From assembly GCA_013396915.1 (NCBI GenBank), contig VWZL01000194.1, forward strand, positions 448,764-512,763: a stretch of 64,000 bases of DNA, given 5' to 3'. The notes beneath the pieces were generated by a model. That model was not told the DNA's origin. It did not search any database and saw only the letters and a program-made list of their open reading frames with translations. The position numbers and the translations under genes are program-made. Below are positions 1-12,100 of this stretch, one piece after another. Numbering within the stretch: the first letter of the stretch is position 1; each line of letters opens with the position of its first letter. The stretch is from Stercorarius parasiticus. Its lineage: Eukaryota; Chordata; Aves; Charadriiformes; Stercorariidae.

Positions 1-108
1 TATTGCTAAGGAGTTTGGGGACAAGGCAGCCGAGCGGAGAGCGTACAGCAACCTGGGCAATGCACACATCTTCCTTGGGAGGTTTGACATCTCTGCTGAG
101 TACTACAA
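1..108 (+). CDS. GPSM1: GPSM1 exon a (TPR), left edge cut by window
   Basis: Reading from base 2 gives [20 protein letters not shown] and continues to AEYYK. This is a TPR helix pair with the Y-S-N-L-G-N helix A signature. The donor is AA|GTAAGT at 109, phase 2, so Lys is completed by the first base of the next exon. The acceptor of this exon lies at or before base 1. Confidence 0.95.
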
Positions 109-3100
109 GTAAGTGCCAGGGGCTAAGGCAGACTCAGGGCATGTGTTCCCTGGAAATCTTGACCTATTGCAGTGAATTCGTAGGCTCAGGGGGATGTGAC
201 AAGGGACCTGGAGGCCAGTTGCATGTCTGGTGCTCAGCAGTGGCGAGTAATGCTGCCGCCTGACAGCCTGCAGTGTGTCACAGGCATCAACACAGCACAT
301 GCTGAAGCGGTGACTTCCCTATCGCCTTGCAGGGGTGCCCTGTGCTGACCAGGTCTCTTCCTTTCCACCTCTTCCATGCAGGAAAACACTCCAGCTCTCC
401 AGACAGCTCAAAGACCAAGCAGTAGAAGCCCAGGCTTGCTACAGTCTTGGAAACACATACACATTGCTTCAAGACTATGAAAGAGCAATCGAGTACCATC
501 TAAAACACCTGGTGATAGCACAGGAGCTGGGAGACAGGTAAGGGACTGCCTCAGGAGATGGTGTTTCTGCTCTGGTGGGCTCAGAGCACTGACCCTTCCC
601 TGTAGATTTATTGTTCTCTACTGCTGTGGCTAAACAGCAATGACGTGTATTCTTGAAAGTCTTTAGAAATCTCTCAGAATGCAGCCTTAGTCCAGTCATC
701 TGTCAAAAATGTGACATGATTGACACCTTTATCATGTCATTTAAACCTGGAGATGGTGCCCTTAAAGCTATGCCTGTGTGGGCTGAGTGAGATTTCTAAT
801 AGGAGGTACTTCAAGAAAATGCATTGTATTCAGCGCTTTGCCGTTAGGCTGCTGCTGTTTTACCCCAGAAGGGCCTCTCCAAATCTCCTTCAAGTTCACA
901 AAAATTGTGTCCTCCTTAGAACGTGTGTGGTTAGGGCATGCATACATACATGATGCTTTGTCCTGTTGCTGTGAGATGATGCCGGAAACTTCCGTGTAGA
1001 AACAAATAATGTTACATAGATCCTGTGGAGTTGATGTATTTTGCTTCTTGGCCTCATTCCCTCTTCTTTAGGAGGCTTGGCATAATTTTAAAATTTTTTT
1101 AATTTATTTTTTCTTGTTTTTAAGAAGGGTTTGTTCCTTTCTCCTGGATACATTCTCTGTGATCCTGGAGCCTTCTTGCAGCTTAAATGACTTTGCAGCC
1201 ACCTTGTGCAGTGTTACTGCTGATGGCTCTTGGGAAGCTGGGTGTCCTCCACTAGATGGAGCAGAGACATTAAAATGGGAGCTCTGTGGCACTATCCGGG
1301 CAGGATCTGCTCAGAGAAGGTATAATCCCACCCAAGGGTGAATCATGCTGTGGGGGTGCAGGCCTGTGGGCTCCTGCATTTCTGGGAACACACCCTGTGA
1401 GCAGAAGGTATTGAACAGGGTGACAAGAAAAATGTTTAAATGCTGATCAACCCGCCCAAACCTCTGAAAAGGGAGTTGCAGTCACGCTGAACCTCCCCCT
1501 GCGCCCCCATGTGCTTTTTTTATCCCATCACCCCCCACATCTGCTTGCTTGCAGAGCTGAGCAGGCTCTGATGAGCAGTAGGTCCCTGCCTGCTTGTGCA
1601 AACAAGTGCTGAAACCCGCTCCAGAGACACTTGGGTGTCTGGTTGGGGTGGGCTGCACTCAGGGGCTGGGGGCAAGGGCTGCCCCGGGGAGGTTTCACGC
1701 TCACCCGCTTTCTCTGGCTTCTGAAAACCAGAAGCAGCGCCCTGGAGACCTTGTGGAAATAGGTCAATGTTTGCTTGGCTGTCGCATGCAGTTTCAGTTT
1801 GTACAAGCATTCTGGGCGATGCCGTGCTGGTGTTTAGCAGGAGAACATTGCACGCCTGCGATGTTCTCTCCTTGCCACGTTCTTGCTAATTTAGCTCTGG
1901 ACTGTTCTTGAACTCAAGGGCTGGATGTTACGTGTCTTCTTGATGCACTGTGCATCTCTGGAGAGGAATCTCTGCGGTGGGAGGGTGGAAGCTGGACAGG
2001 AGCTCTGGCTTCTGCTCTCAGGCTTGTGCTCACAGATGAAGCTGAACCATTTTGGGCCATTGCTACTTAGCTTTTCGCCACTGTGGGTGCAGGCCTACTT
2101 CTGAGCTATTGCTCATTCCCTGATCTTACTGATCTCAGCATAAGAAGAGTTTAAGATGTACGGTGCATTTAACTTTCCTTTGTAGAATGCTTCTGTAGGT
2201 GAAAGCATTGCTAGGAGGCCTGGCTGTTGGTGCTCTCGAGGAGGCCCTGAAAGAGCTGCTGTGCTGCTGGGTTCTGCCCAGCATTTCTGTGGTTGACGGT
2301 TTCCTGTTCTGCAGGGTGGGAGAAGGAAGAGCCTGCTGGAGTCTCGGAAACGCCTATGTCTCCCTGGGGAACCATGAACAAGCTTTGCACTTTGCAAGGA
2401 AACATCTTGAAATCTCCCAAGAGGTAAGAGAAGCTGCTTTGGATCAGAGGGAACCAGTCCTCCCTGATTAGAGACTTTCTTTTATGCCAATAAGTTATAT
2501 TGATATAATTCTTCTCTTGCTGTGACTACTCTGGAAAGCCCTTGTCTACGTGCTGTTTCAATGGTGTCTTTAGGAACTGCAGAGCCTGGCTGGAAAATAT
2601 TCTTTTTATGGGAGGCTCCCAGCCTTCCTCTTAATTACAGCTAATACATTTGCTGTACGTTGCTCTTAACTGATATTCCTGGGTGAGAAAGGACCTGGGG
2701 ACTAGTTTTGTCTGGTCTGCTGGCCAAGGTGGTGTGCACACAGCAGGTGTGGACAGTCTGTTAGTAAAACCCCCTTTTCCTGAGCACAAGGCTTGAGAGA
2801 TCCTGACTGAGATGGACCTTGTGATTCTAGCTGTGGTCTGACCCGATTTGCGGGCAAGTTAATTACCTGGAGAAAACAGGGCCAGCTTATACGTGGTGGC
2901 TGGGTGCTCTAAACCTGCTATATTCTGTGCTGCAACAGAGTGAATGTGTGACAAGTTATTTCCTCTCAGTGAAGCTGGCAGGGGGTTCCAGCTGTGAGGT
3001 GGTAAACTCTCGCATTCTCCTAACGCAATCGATGGCTGACGCTGGACGAGCACAGCCAGAAGCCCTGTACTGCTCCCGCACCATTTGGGGTTTCATGCGT

Positions 3101-6100
3101 CCAGCTACTCTGGTTTCCACAGATGTGCTTGTCCAGCGAGCTGCAGCTTTCCTGGTGCAAAAACATACGGCATTTTTACGTGGCTTGGAAGTACAGAAAG
3201 CAAGAATGCCATTGTTTGCTCTTTCCAGTGTGTTATGAGGAAAGCAGCCGTGGCCTCTGTAGTCCTCCCCAGATGAAGAAATTGCCCTATTGAAGCACTA
3301 ATTGATATCACCATACGTAAGTGCTTTGTGTGTTCTCCTGCCTGTCTATTAGGTTGGCGAAGTCTTGAGGTAGGGCTGACATACCAGCCTTATTATGTAT
3401 TTAATTATACTTATCAGACATGCAGAAGAAATACTGTTCTTTGGCCCTGTACGTTTTAGGACAAATTAACTTTTACAGCTTTGGTCTGCTAGGGCTGTTG
3501 CAGCGCGGGGCTGATTACTTGGAACCAGACGGCAGGTCGGCAATGTGGGGCGCAGATGAGGGGCGAGGGGAGGACAGGAGCAGGAGTGGGTCCTGGTGGC
3601 TTCCGGGGGTGGAGGGGAAACCCAGCGGGGTGGGGGTTCACAGTGGTGGTCTTATTCTGGGGTGATGGCTGTGATTACAGGGCATGTCAGGAGCAGGTTA
3701 CTCATGGCAGGTGGCTAATAAACTCCCCCACATCGTTAATTATGGAGCAGCGCAGAGACTGTCCGCTTGTGAGGAGAGCCTGCATTAGCTGCTAGCAGTT
3801 AGTGATTCTGTTCTAAAGCTGATGTTTTATTTTAGCCTTGGGAGCCGAGTGAGCTGCTGGTGCTGTTGCGGCAAGCACCAGCATTTTGCCCAGGAAAAAT
3901 GTGAAGTTAAACCTTTGCGCGCTAATGCGTTCAGCTCACTTCCCATCACCCTTTCCCCCTTCTACCCTAGCGTAAATCTCATGGTTATATTTGAATCCAA
4001 ATTAAACGTGCTCAGGGTAATCACGTTGGAAGCTGCTGCAGGCTGATCAGAGGTTACTGAAAAATTTCTTCTGAAACAGCTGGAGTGAAGGTTGTGTACT
4101 TAAAAACCTTGGAAGCTGCCCCAGCTCTGACACTGCTCTGGAGTACCTTTCCCTTTTCTGCGTGTGGCAGGGGGCTCCTGGGAAACTGAGGCATCCGAGC
4201 TGAGGGCAGGAGACAGGGCTCTGCTATGGTGGGTGTGGAAGGTCCTGCCTTGGATCGCTGTCCTGCCAGTCTGTTCCTCTGATGTTAATAGGGCCTTGGA
4301 GAGGATCTGGAATGAGTGGAAGTCAGGGAAGCATTGAACAGAGCATCAAGGACTGCGAGACCTCGCCAGGACGTAGTAATTTCTCGGGAGATGATGTCAA
4401 CAGCAAATCTCTTGTAATTGGCAGGGGATTTATGCCTGATAAGCCGTTTGATCTGCCTCCCTTTACTGGTGCTTGGGGCTTTGTCATAAATAATGTGGGG
4501 ATTTATGATTTTGTTCTAGGACGACTCACCCCGCAGTCTATCTCGAAGGACTACAAAAGAGCTGTTGCAAGGCATTTAATAGGGAGTCAGGCCCCTCCAA
4601 GGGAACAGCCAAGGTCTTCCTCTGTAACAGAGGCTGCTGTTCCTCTAAGGATTGGAGACTATTTCTGAGTGACCTCTCTGTGTTCACTGGTAATATGCAG
4701 CACAGTAATTTTCTTGTTTGGTTAAAATTTGAGGAGGGCCCAGCAAACGTATCTTATAACTCCCCGTTTTAAGTAGCAGGAGCCGCTGGAAAAGATCTCT
4801 TCCTGAACATGTAACATCACCTTCCTCAGGCCAGCAAGAGATAGGAATTTGGAAAAATTTGGACTCCCAAAAGATTTTGGAGTCTTGTGTGGGTAGATCA
4901 CTAGCACAACTCAAAGCTGTATGGGCCTGAGCCGGGAGAGAAGGGCTCTCAGAGCATCCAAGCCCTGAGTGTGACACTGCCCACGTGGCTGATAGTAGCA
5001 TGGCTCTCTGGTGCTCAGTAACTACGGAAATCCTCGAGGAAGGGGTTTGAGAGTTTTGGGGCTCTCTGCCAAGCCATGTGCGGCTACAGGACAGACCCAG
5101 ATGTGCACATGTACATCTGTCCCAGTTCTGCAGCAGTGGGTGAGCTGTGCCTCCTCAGCTGCCTGTACCGAACTTTGCAGAAACACATTTTGAGATGCTA
5201 CCAGTACGCAGCACAGCATGCATGGACCCTCTCCCAAATTACCACCGAGGAATAGTTTTGGAGAGTTGCTGTAGTGTTGAAAGCTGAGCTGTGTGGTCTC
5301 TCAGGGTGTCTCCAAGCTGTCTTCTGGCTGGCTGTGTTTGCTTTGATGTGGGACTGGCAAACCCTTTGCTAGGGGCTGTTTGCTTAGAGCTTGTTGCCTT
5401 TTAACCAGCTGCCCTGTTGGTTTTCACCCTGTAGATCGGGGACCGGAATGGAGAGCTGACAGCACAGGTGAACATGGCCCAGCTTAAGTCGGCCCTTGGC
5501 TTGGGCCCCGGGGATGAGGACATGGGGACAGCTCACCAGTATTCTGGCTATGAAGCACAAGGTGAGTTTTGGGCTTTTCCTGGCATTGAAAGGTCTCGTG
5601 AAGGATGTGGTATTGTGCGTGGGGAAGGGGAGGTGTTTGCTAGTGGGCAACATGGGAGGAAATACGAATGTCGGAGCAAGATGAGGCTATCTAGTGCCTT
5701 TACCAGAAAGGAGACTGTGGTCTGTTTGCTCTGTGCTTTCCAGAAACTGCAAGGGCAGGGAAGGATCCGCCCCAAAAAAGGCACAGAACGAGTTAATGGA
5801 ATTAATCTGCATTGGGAATGAAATTCTATGTGCCAAGCAGCAAATCAGCTTTTGTCTCTTTTAAAGCTCTGCAGGGCCCTTTTAATTGATTTGACTGATA
5901 AAGCAAGCTTTCAAAAGGTGACTGGCAGGGATTTTTGGCTGCTCTCATTCTGATTAGCACCCAAGGAGCAAGCCTACAGCAAGGACTGAAGGCAGGTTGT
6001 GGGCATCGGCACGCTGGGTGCTATCTCACCCCTGGAACACCTGCAGTGACACCCAACTTGGAAACAAAGATGTGGCAAGACTTGGTCACAGCAGACTGAA

Positions 6101-9100
6101 CGGCTTTACTCACCGCACTGGGTCGTTCTGCCTCCGCTCCCCAGTGAGCAGGAGAGCACAGCTGAGTCCTCGTCACAGCGTGGGCAGCCTGACGTGTGTC
6201 CCCAGCTCGGGAACCGTCTGCCTGTCCTGGAACTGCCCACTGCAGACATTTGTGGGTGCCTGGCATGGGGCACTTCCAGCTGGTTGCTCTGTCGCCGTGG
6301 ACAGACTTATTAATTCACACAGACGAAACTGCATCCCGGGAGGTGCCGGCTGATTAAATATGACCTTGTTAATGCAACTGTGTTTTCTCAGGTGGTGTGT
6401 TCTCTTTCCTCTTGGTAGAACTGGCATAGAGAAGATGATGCTTGAGTTGAGGCACAGTGTTCTGGGACGGAGAAAGGCTGGCTGTGCGTCTCTGCTCTCT
6501 GTATTGATCTTGAAGGTGTAGCTCCATCAGGAGCTGCACCGGAACTGAGCTGTCTGCTCAAATGCTGTGTGGGCCACAGCGGCTGCCCCAGCCTCCGTTT
6601 TGCACGTCAGGTCTGTCTTTATAACTGCTGGGAAACTTATTGGCTAGGGGCCTTCTGTTCATTCCTGGCACCTCGTTAGGGGCTTCCTTTTGGCCAATTA
6701 TTTTGCTCTGAAAGGGGAACAGGAAATTAACCTTGATGTTACTGCTGCTCCTGGGACAGTGAAGCATGGAGGAAATGAGCTGGTGGGGTGCCAGGTCCCT
6801 CGGGCTGGGGAACCGAGGGGCGCAGGGGGGCCCAAAGGACTGCCTGGGCATGAGAGCACTGCATGCCAAGATGTGCTAGACTGAATGTGTGAGCATATTG
6901 CGTGGAGGAGCTGCAGCAGGAAGAAGTCGGGCTGGATTTATCTGGGAGAGGGGCTCTGCAGCTCTGACTGCATAATCAGGAGTGCACAGCCTGTTTGTAG
7001 CTGGAAATAATTAAAAAAAAAAAAAAGTAAAGTAAGGGAATCTCCACTCTCATAACATGCTCTCCATTGAATCTGAGCTTGAACACAACCTGCTACGGAT
7101 TGGTCTGGTGTCCCGCTGCAGGCAGGACAGTGTGCCTTGGGGGTCAGGGAGGGTCTTGGTCTGAGCAGAGCCCTTCTTGGGGAGAGCTGAGGGGAGAACG
7201 CCTGGGCGGTGACACAGCCCCACTGTCTCCCTGGCACAGCCCCACTAACGGCATCTTGCAGCACGGTGCTTGGAGAGCGTGTGGCACTGAAGAGTTGGGG
7301 GTTTTGGTTAAGGCACGTGGAAAGCCTGGTTGGTCACTGAGCTTAACTCTGAAGGTGAGGCAGGGCAAGGCAGAGCCAGCATGTGGCCCGCAGGCTGCTC
7401 ACTGCCCTCCAGCGATCCAGATGTGCCTGTGCTGTGCTAACACCTGGAGCCAGTAGTGATTTTTCTCTCATCTGACAGAGCCAGAGCCATGCCGGTCTGT
7501 GTGCGTGGTGGCTGGAGGGTGGGAAGAGAGGGGCTGAGCAGCCACAGTCAGGGGCAGTGTTTGCTGGAGGTTGCAGTGACCTCGTTAATCTGCGGTGTCA
7601 TTGTTCACGTTCCCAAGGCTGGGGCTGTTGTCAACAGAAGGATAAAGTGTTCTCTGGAGGAAAACCAGCAAACGACTGAGGTTTGCAGTGCAGGGAGGGA
7701 GGGACTCGAGCAGGTTCCCTTGCAGAGTGGGGCTTCCCCAGCTGGCGGGACGTGGGGGGTGCTGGCCCTCGATGGGTCCTGGGAACCTGCTGGGGAGGTA
7801 AAAATCAGCTGGGGCTGTGCAGCAGCATCTTGTGTGAGGAAGGGAGCATGAGTGTCGTAGTGCTTAGCCACGTGCGGGCTCTGATGCATGAATCTCAGGT
7901 GGGAAAGGTGCTGTCCATGTAGGGATTTGCAGAGGATGCGTCTGCAGAGGAGCCTGGCTCCCTTGATTTCTCCTTAGCTTTTATTCTGGCTTCAGCTCTC
8001 TTGTTCTGAACTTCAGTGGAGGATAAGGGAGGCCACCAACGTGTTTCTGAGCCCTTGAAAAGAAGGGAGATGTATTTAATGACTGCCAGGAACTTTAGTA
8101 CCCTCCTGTGCACCTATTAAATGATTAGAAAAGCATAATTATTTATATTATTAATAGTAGCAATTTACAGCAAGAGGAACATCTGTTTCTGTAATAGGAA
8201 GCAGGTGAGAGAGTTGAGATTCAAGTTGACTTCTGAACCAGCCATGCCTTTTGATGCCAACAAATCTCATGGTGAGGAGAGCTTTCGGATTTTTTTCCAT
8301 TCAGGTTATTTGCCCTGCTTAAGGCTATAAAAAGTGTGCATATTCATAAGGATGCTAAAATAATCTGATGGGGCATGCATGTTATAAAACACATTAATTT
8401 CATCAAGCAAGTAGAATAAAGTTTCGTAGCAAACTTGAGTTCTGGGGAAATCTGTACCGTTGGCTGAGAAACCCTGAGCCAGACTGTCAGACTATGAACG
8501 ATGTCCTTCACAGGTTACTTTTGCTACTAAGTCTTGGGCATTGCCCTCTGCTGGGGGCCTGGGGGAGGAAGGAGTGTCTGATGTTTTCCTCTGCTGTTCT
8601 GGCTCCTCTTCCTGAGCTCTTTGTGATTTTAATTAATATGCTGAGAGCAATTGGACGTCAGAAGACAAAGCTGGAGGCCAGGGAAGTGGGACAGTGCTGC
8701 AAAAGTCTTGTGAAAGCAACGACCTTGTCAAGAAACGCAAACAACGGAGAGCTTAAAGAAACAAACTGAAAGAAGCTAGGGAGTAGCTAAAACATGAAGC
8801 AAATAAACAGAGGTTGTGTCTGTTTCTCCAAACACCCAAAAATGTGGCCCTGAAAACTGGTCTTGCCCTCTTTCACAACGCTGCAAGTTAAGCATATTGT
8901 ACTAGTAGGCTTTTACCTTTGGAGAGAAGTCAGGGAACTTGCTGTGCCTGTAAGGGGGTTGTTTTGTAGCGGTGAAGGCAATTGTGAACAAGAAGTGCTG
9001 CCTGGTGCTGGGAGATGTCCCACGGTGCAAACGTCCAGCTCTGCCCTCGGCACAGCTGCTGGCCTTGGGCTGGGAGCGCTGGCTGCCGGTGCCAGCCTCG

Positions 9101-12100
9101 CTGGCTGCCCTTTTCTACATCAATAGGTTTGGGCTGAGGTTTCAGCCTCTGCTCAGCAAGGCGTTGGCTGTGTCGAGTGCTGGGGGGTAGCAGTGAATCA
9201 GGAGCACAGAGCTGAGCCCTTCCTAGACCGAGCCTGGTGGCAGTGCCTGCCTGGGCTGTCCCCGCGTCTCCGGTGTACACTGAACAGATGCTGCCTTGCA
9301 GCATTCTCCTTTTCAGTTCCTCCGTGTCAGCTCTCCAAAGTGAAAACTGACTCTGGGCTGCTTTTCTTCCGCTCTCAGCAGCGTTGTCAGCCTCAGCCGC
9401 CATCTCTGATAGCATCTGTACTGTTAGGAGACACTGAGCAACACCTCTCCTGGCAGCTGGGTGTAGGTGGGGAGGGATGCAGATGTTCCAGAAGGCGTTA
9501 GCATGTAGATGCTTTCAGAGCATTGTAAGCTGGTTCCTGGCGTGGTTTCTGTGCTGTTTGCAGTACGCAGACACTGCTGCCCAGCTGTGCTTAACAAGCT
9601 CTGAGGGCAGGAAAGGATTCGGCTGTGAGCCTGACTTCCCCCGCTCCCTGCACATCTGCTGCTGCAAAAGGGTAGGCACAAGGCGAGTCTGTTGCTTTGG
9701 TGTTCAGGAGCCTCCGTGCTGGGTCCTGCTCATCTGTGTGTGAGCGACAGCCGTGCTTCAGGCTGTATCCTCAGGTGGTGAAGTGGGCAGCTGAGCCTGG
9801 GTGGGCATGAAACCCCTCTTCCTGAGCAGTAATCAGCTCTGTGTGGCTTTGAATGTGGGTCTTTGCATCTTCAATGCAGTTTTGAGCTTGCCGCCTTCAC
9901 AGGAATCTTTGAACCCTTGGATCAATTAGACAGGGATAGAAGAAACCTGCTTTTATGTTTCCCAGCCTGTTTGTTTTTGTTTGTTTGCTTGCTTTAAATA
10001 TCTTTGAAGTATTTAAGAAGTGTTTAGTGCTGCTGAAATATGCTGGATTGACCAGCCCTCTGTTGACGCAAAGCAGGGAGGCGGCAGTGCTGGTAACCCA
10101 TGCCAGCCTGTGCTGGGATGCAGCCCAGGGACAGGGATGTTCCTTCTCCATGGTTTCCTCAACCCTTCTGCAAAGGACTGTGCTGGGTGATGGCTGAGAG
10201 ATGTGTCCCTCCGAGACAAGTGTCCTGACAGTGGAACAACCTTGCTCACTGCAACTATGACTTCGGTGTCTAGGTAGCATTTGCCTTCCATGCAACAGAT
10301 GACTACAGGGGGTCACATCGCTAATGGCTTCAGCAAGGAACCTGCCCTGTTCTCATCGGTCAGACCGAGTAAGCATAGTAGCAATTGAAATTGCTTAATA
10401 TTAAGTATCCTCAACTATATTTGATTTTTCCCAAGAGCTGATGCGCTGCAGCTTGGCCTTTTTTCATTGTGAAAATGAACGCCTGAGGCCGTGCTGGTTA
10501 ATTGTACCTGCTTATGCAGGGTTTTGATGGATGAGGTTGTTGACTGAAGCAGAGTAGCTTTTGGCCAAGTGGAAGGCAGAATGCAAAGTGGTCTGGTTGT
10601 GTTATTGTGCTCTAACAGATGCTCCGTGGAGCTTTAGCTTCTGAGCTCAGAGGAGTGCTAGCGCAAATGTTCCCACGTGCCTCCCAGTAAGGCACCTGCA
10701 GGAAGGTGTCCAAAAAGACCTGAGTCTGTGGTGGTCCTTGCTGTGATGCTTAAGGGAGCAGGGCAGGAAGGAGTGGTGCTTGCATGGGTGAAGATTTAGG
10801 ACTTCTAAACGATGCCTCTTCATTATCGTTGTAATGAGGCTTTTCCAAATCTGAGTAACCTCTGCTATTACAGCTGTTAAATCATTCCAGCAGCTCTGAT
10901 GGGGGGGATGAACCTCTGAGTCACTTGGATTTAAACCAAGTAATTTAGCACTCAGTTCAGACTGCCCCAGTATTGGCTTTTATAAAGTTTTAAAATATTC
11001 TTCTCAAAGTGTTAAGAAGGATTTAATGTTCTTCTCTCATCTTGCTCTGTACACGAGTCTCCTTCCCAGCGCCAATGTAAAGTACAGCAAGATTTCTCAG
11101 CTCACAGCAGAGGAAATGCGCCAGGACTGGAGGAGAGGATGTTGTGCTAATGAAACTCAGGTGCTTGTTTTATCTTGATGCCAGGGGGGGCTGTAAGTGC
11201 TGGAAAGGAGGATGAGGAAGAGGCCAGTTCTTGAAGCCTGTGGCAGAGAAGGCACAACGTGGCTTTTGGCAAAGCCATGCATTAAATCAAGGGATCTCTT
11301 CTTGCGGGGAGAGCTAACTCTTTGGCAATTGTCAATTCCTTACACAAACTCCTGCCCCGGGCTGGGAAGCCTGAAGTTCCCTTTGGCTGCTGTTCCACGC
11401 TCCTGCAGCCATCCCAGCTCTGGGGTGTGCTGTCTCATTCCCGAATGCACTTTGCACAGACAGTTTCCTTTGGTAGCCAAGGTGTAGGAAATGCCTATGG
11501 CTACGATGATCTTCTGTCTAACAGTGCAGTATTACTAATAGGAACAAGATGCCTCTGCTTACTGTATTTCCTCGCAGCACAGAGCAAGAAAGGGACCAAG
11601 AAGAAGTAAGTTCTCTTTCTCACCCAGATAGAATGACTTTTTCTCTCTTAAAGGTTTTTGTGTGGATGATCGTGGTCGTCTTTGGCACTTCACTGAGCAA
11701 GGCCAAACCCTCAGCATGAGTCACCATTATCTCTTGACTGAGCTCAGGATGCACACTCCTTCACTCGGGAGCCAGGCTGGCCCCTAGCCTGGCAGGGATG
11801 AGCACCAAGGCAGCAGACCTTTGCTTAGCAAAGAGACCCGGCAGCTTGTAGAGACAGACTTCATGGATTCGAAGTCCAGTGCGACCAGCCATGTTCAGTA
11901 GCTGGAAAGTGCCTGGCTGCTGCAAGCTGGTGACTGATTCACAACAGCATCCAGGAGGAAGGATCAAGTACATTGCCCCTCTTTTTAGAGGATTTTACTG
12001 TGTGTGATTGATCACTGCAAGGCTCTGACACGCGTGTTGCTCTTTGCCTTGCCCTCCTGAGTCAGTGTTTAGGACACAGCTGCTGTAATTGGGCTTGTTT

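Noticed and set aside
4282..4668. 128-codon plus-strand frame in intron c-d, considered as a cassette exon
   Set aside because: No protein family resemblance and no well-placed donor in a phase that fits exons c (phase 0 out) and d (phase 0 in).
7010..7025. A-tract considered as the tail of a processed retrocopy
   Set aside because: No coding-like or SINE-like sequence precedes it and no target duplication was seen; a simple A tract.
8415..8420. AATAAA in intron d-e as a premature poly(A) site
   Set aside because: An isolated hexamer with no clear downstream GT-rich element and far from the last exon; kept only as a side note to the read-through finding.
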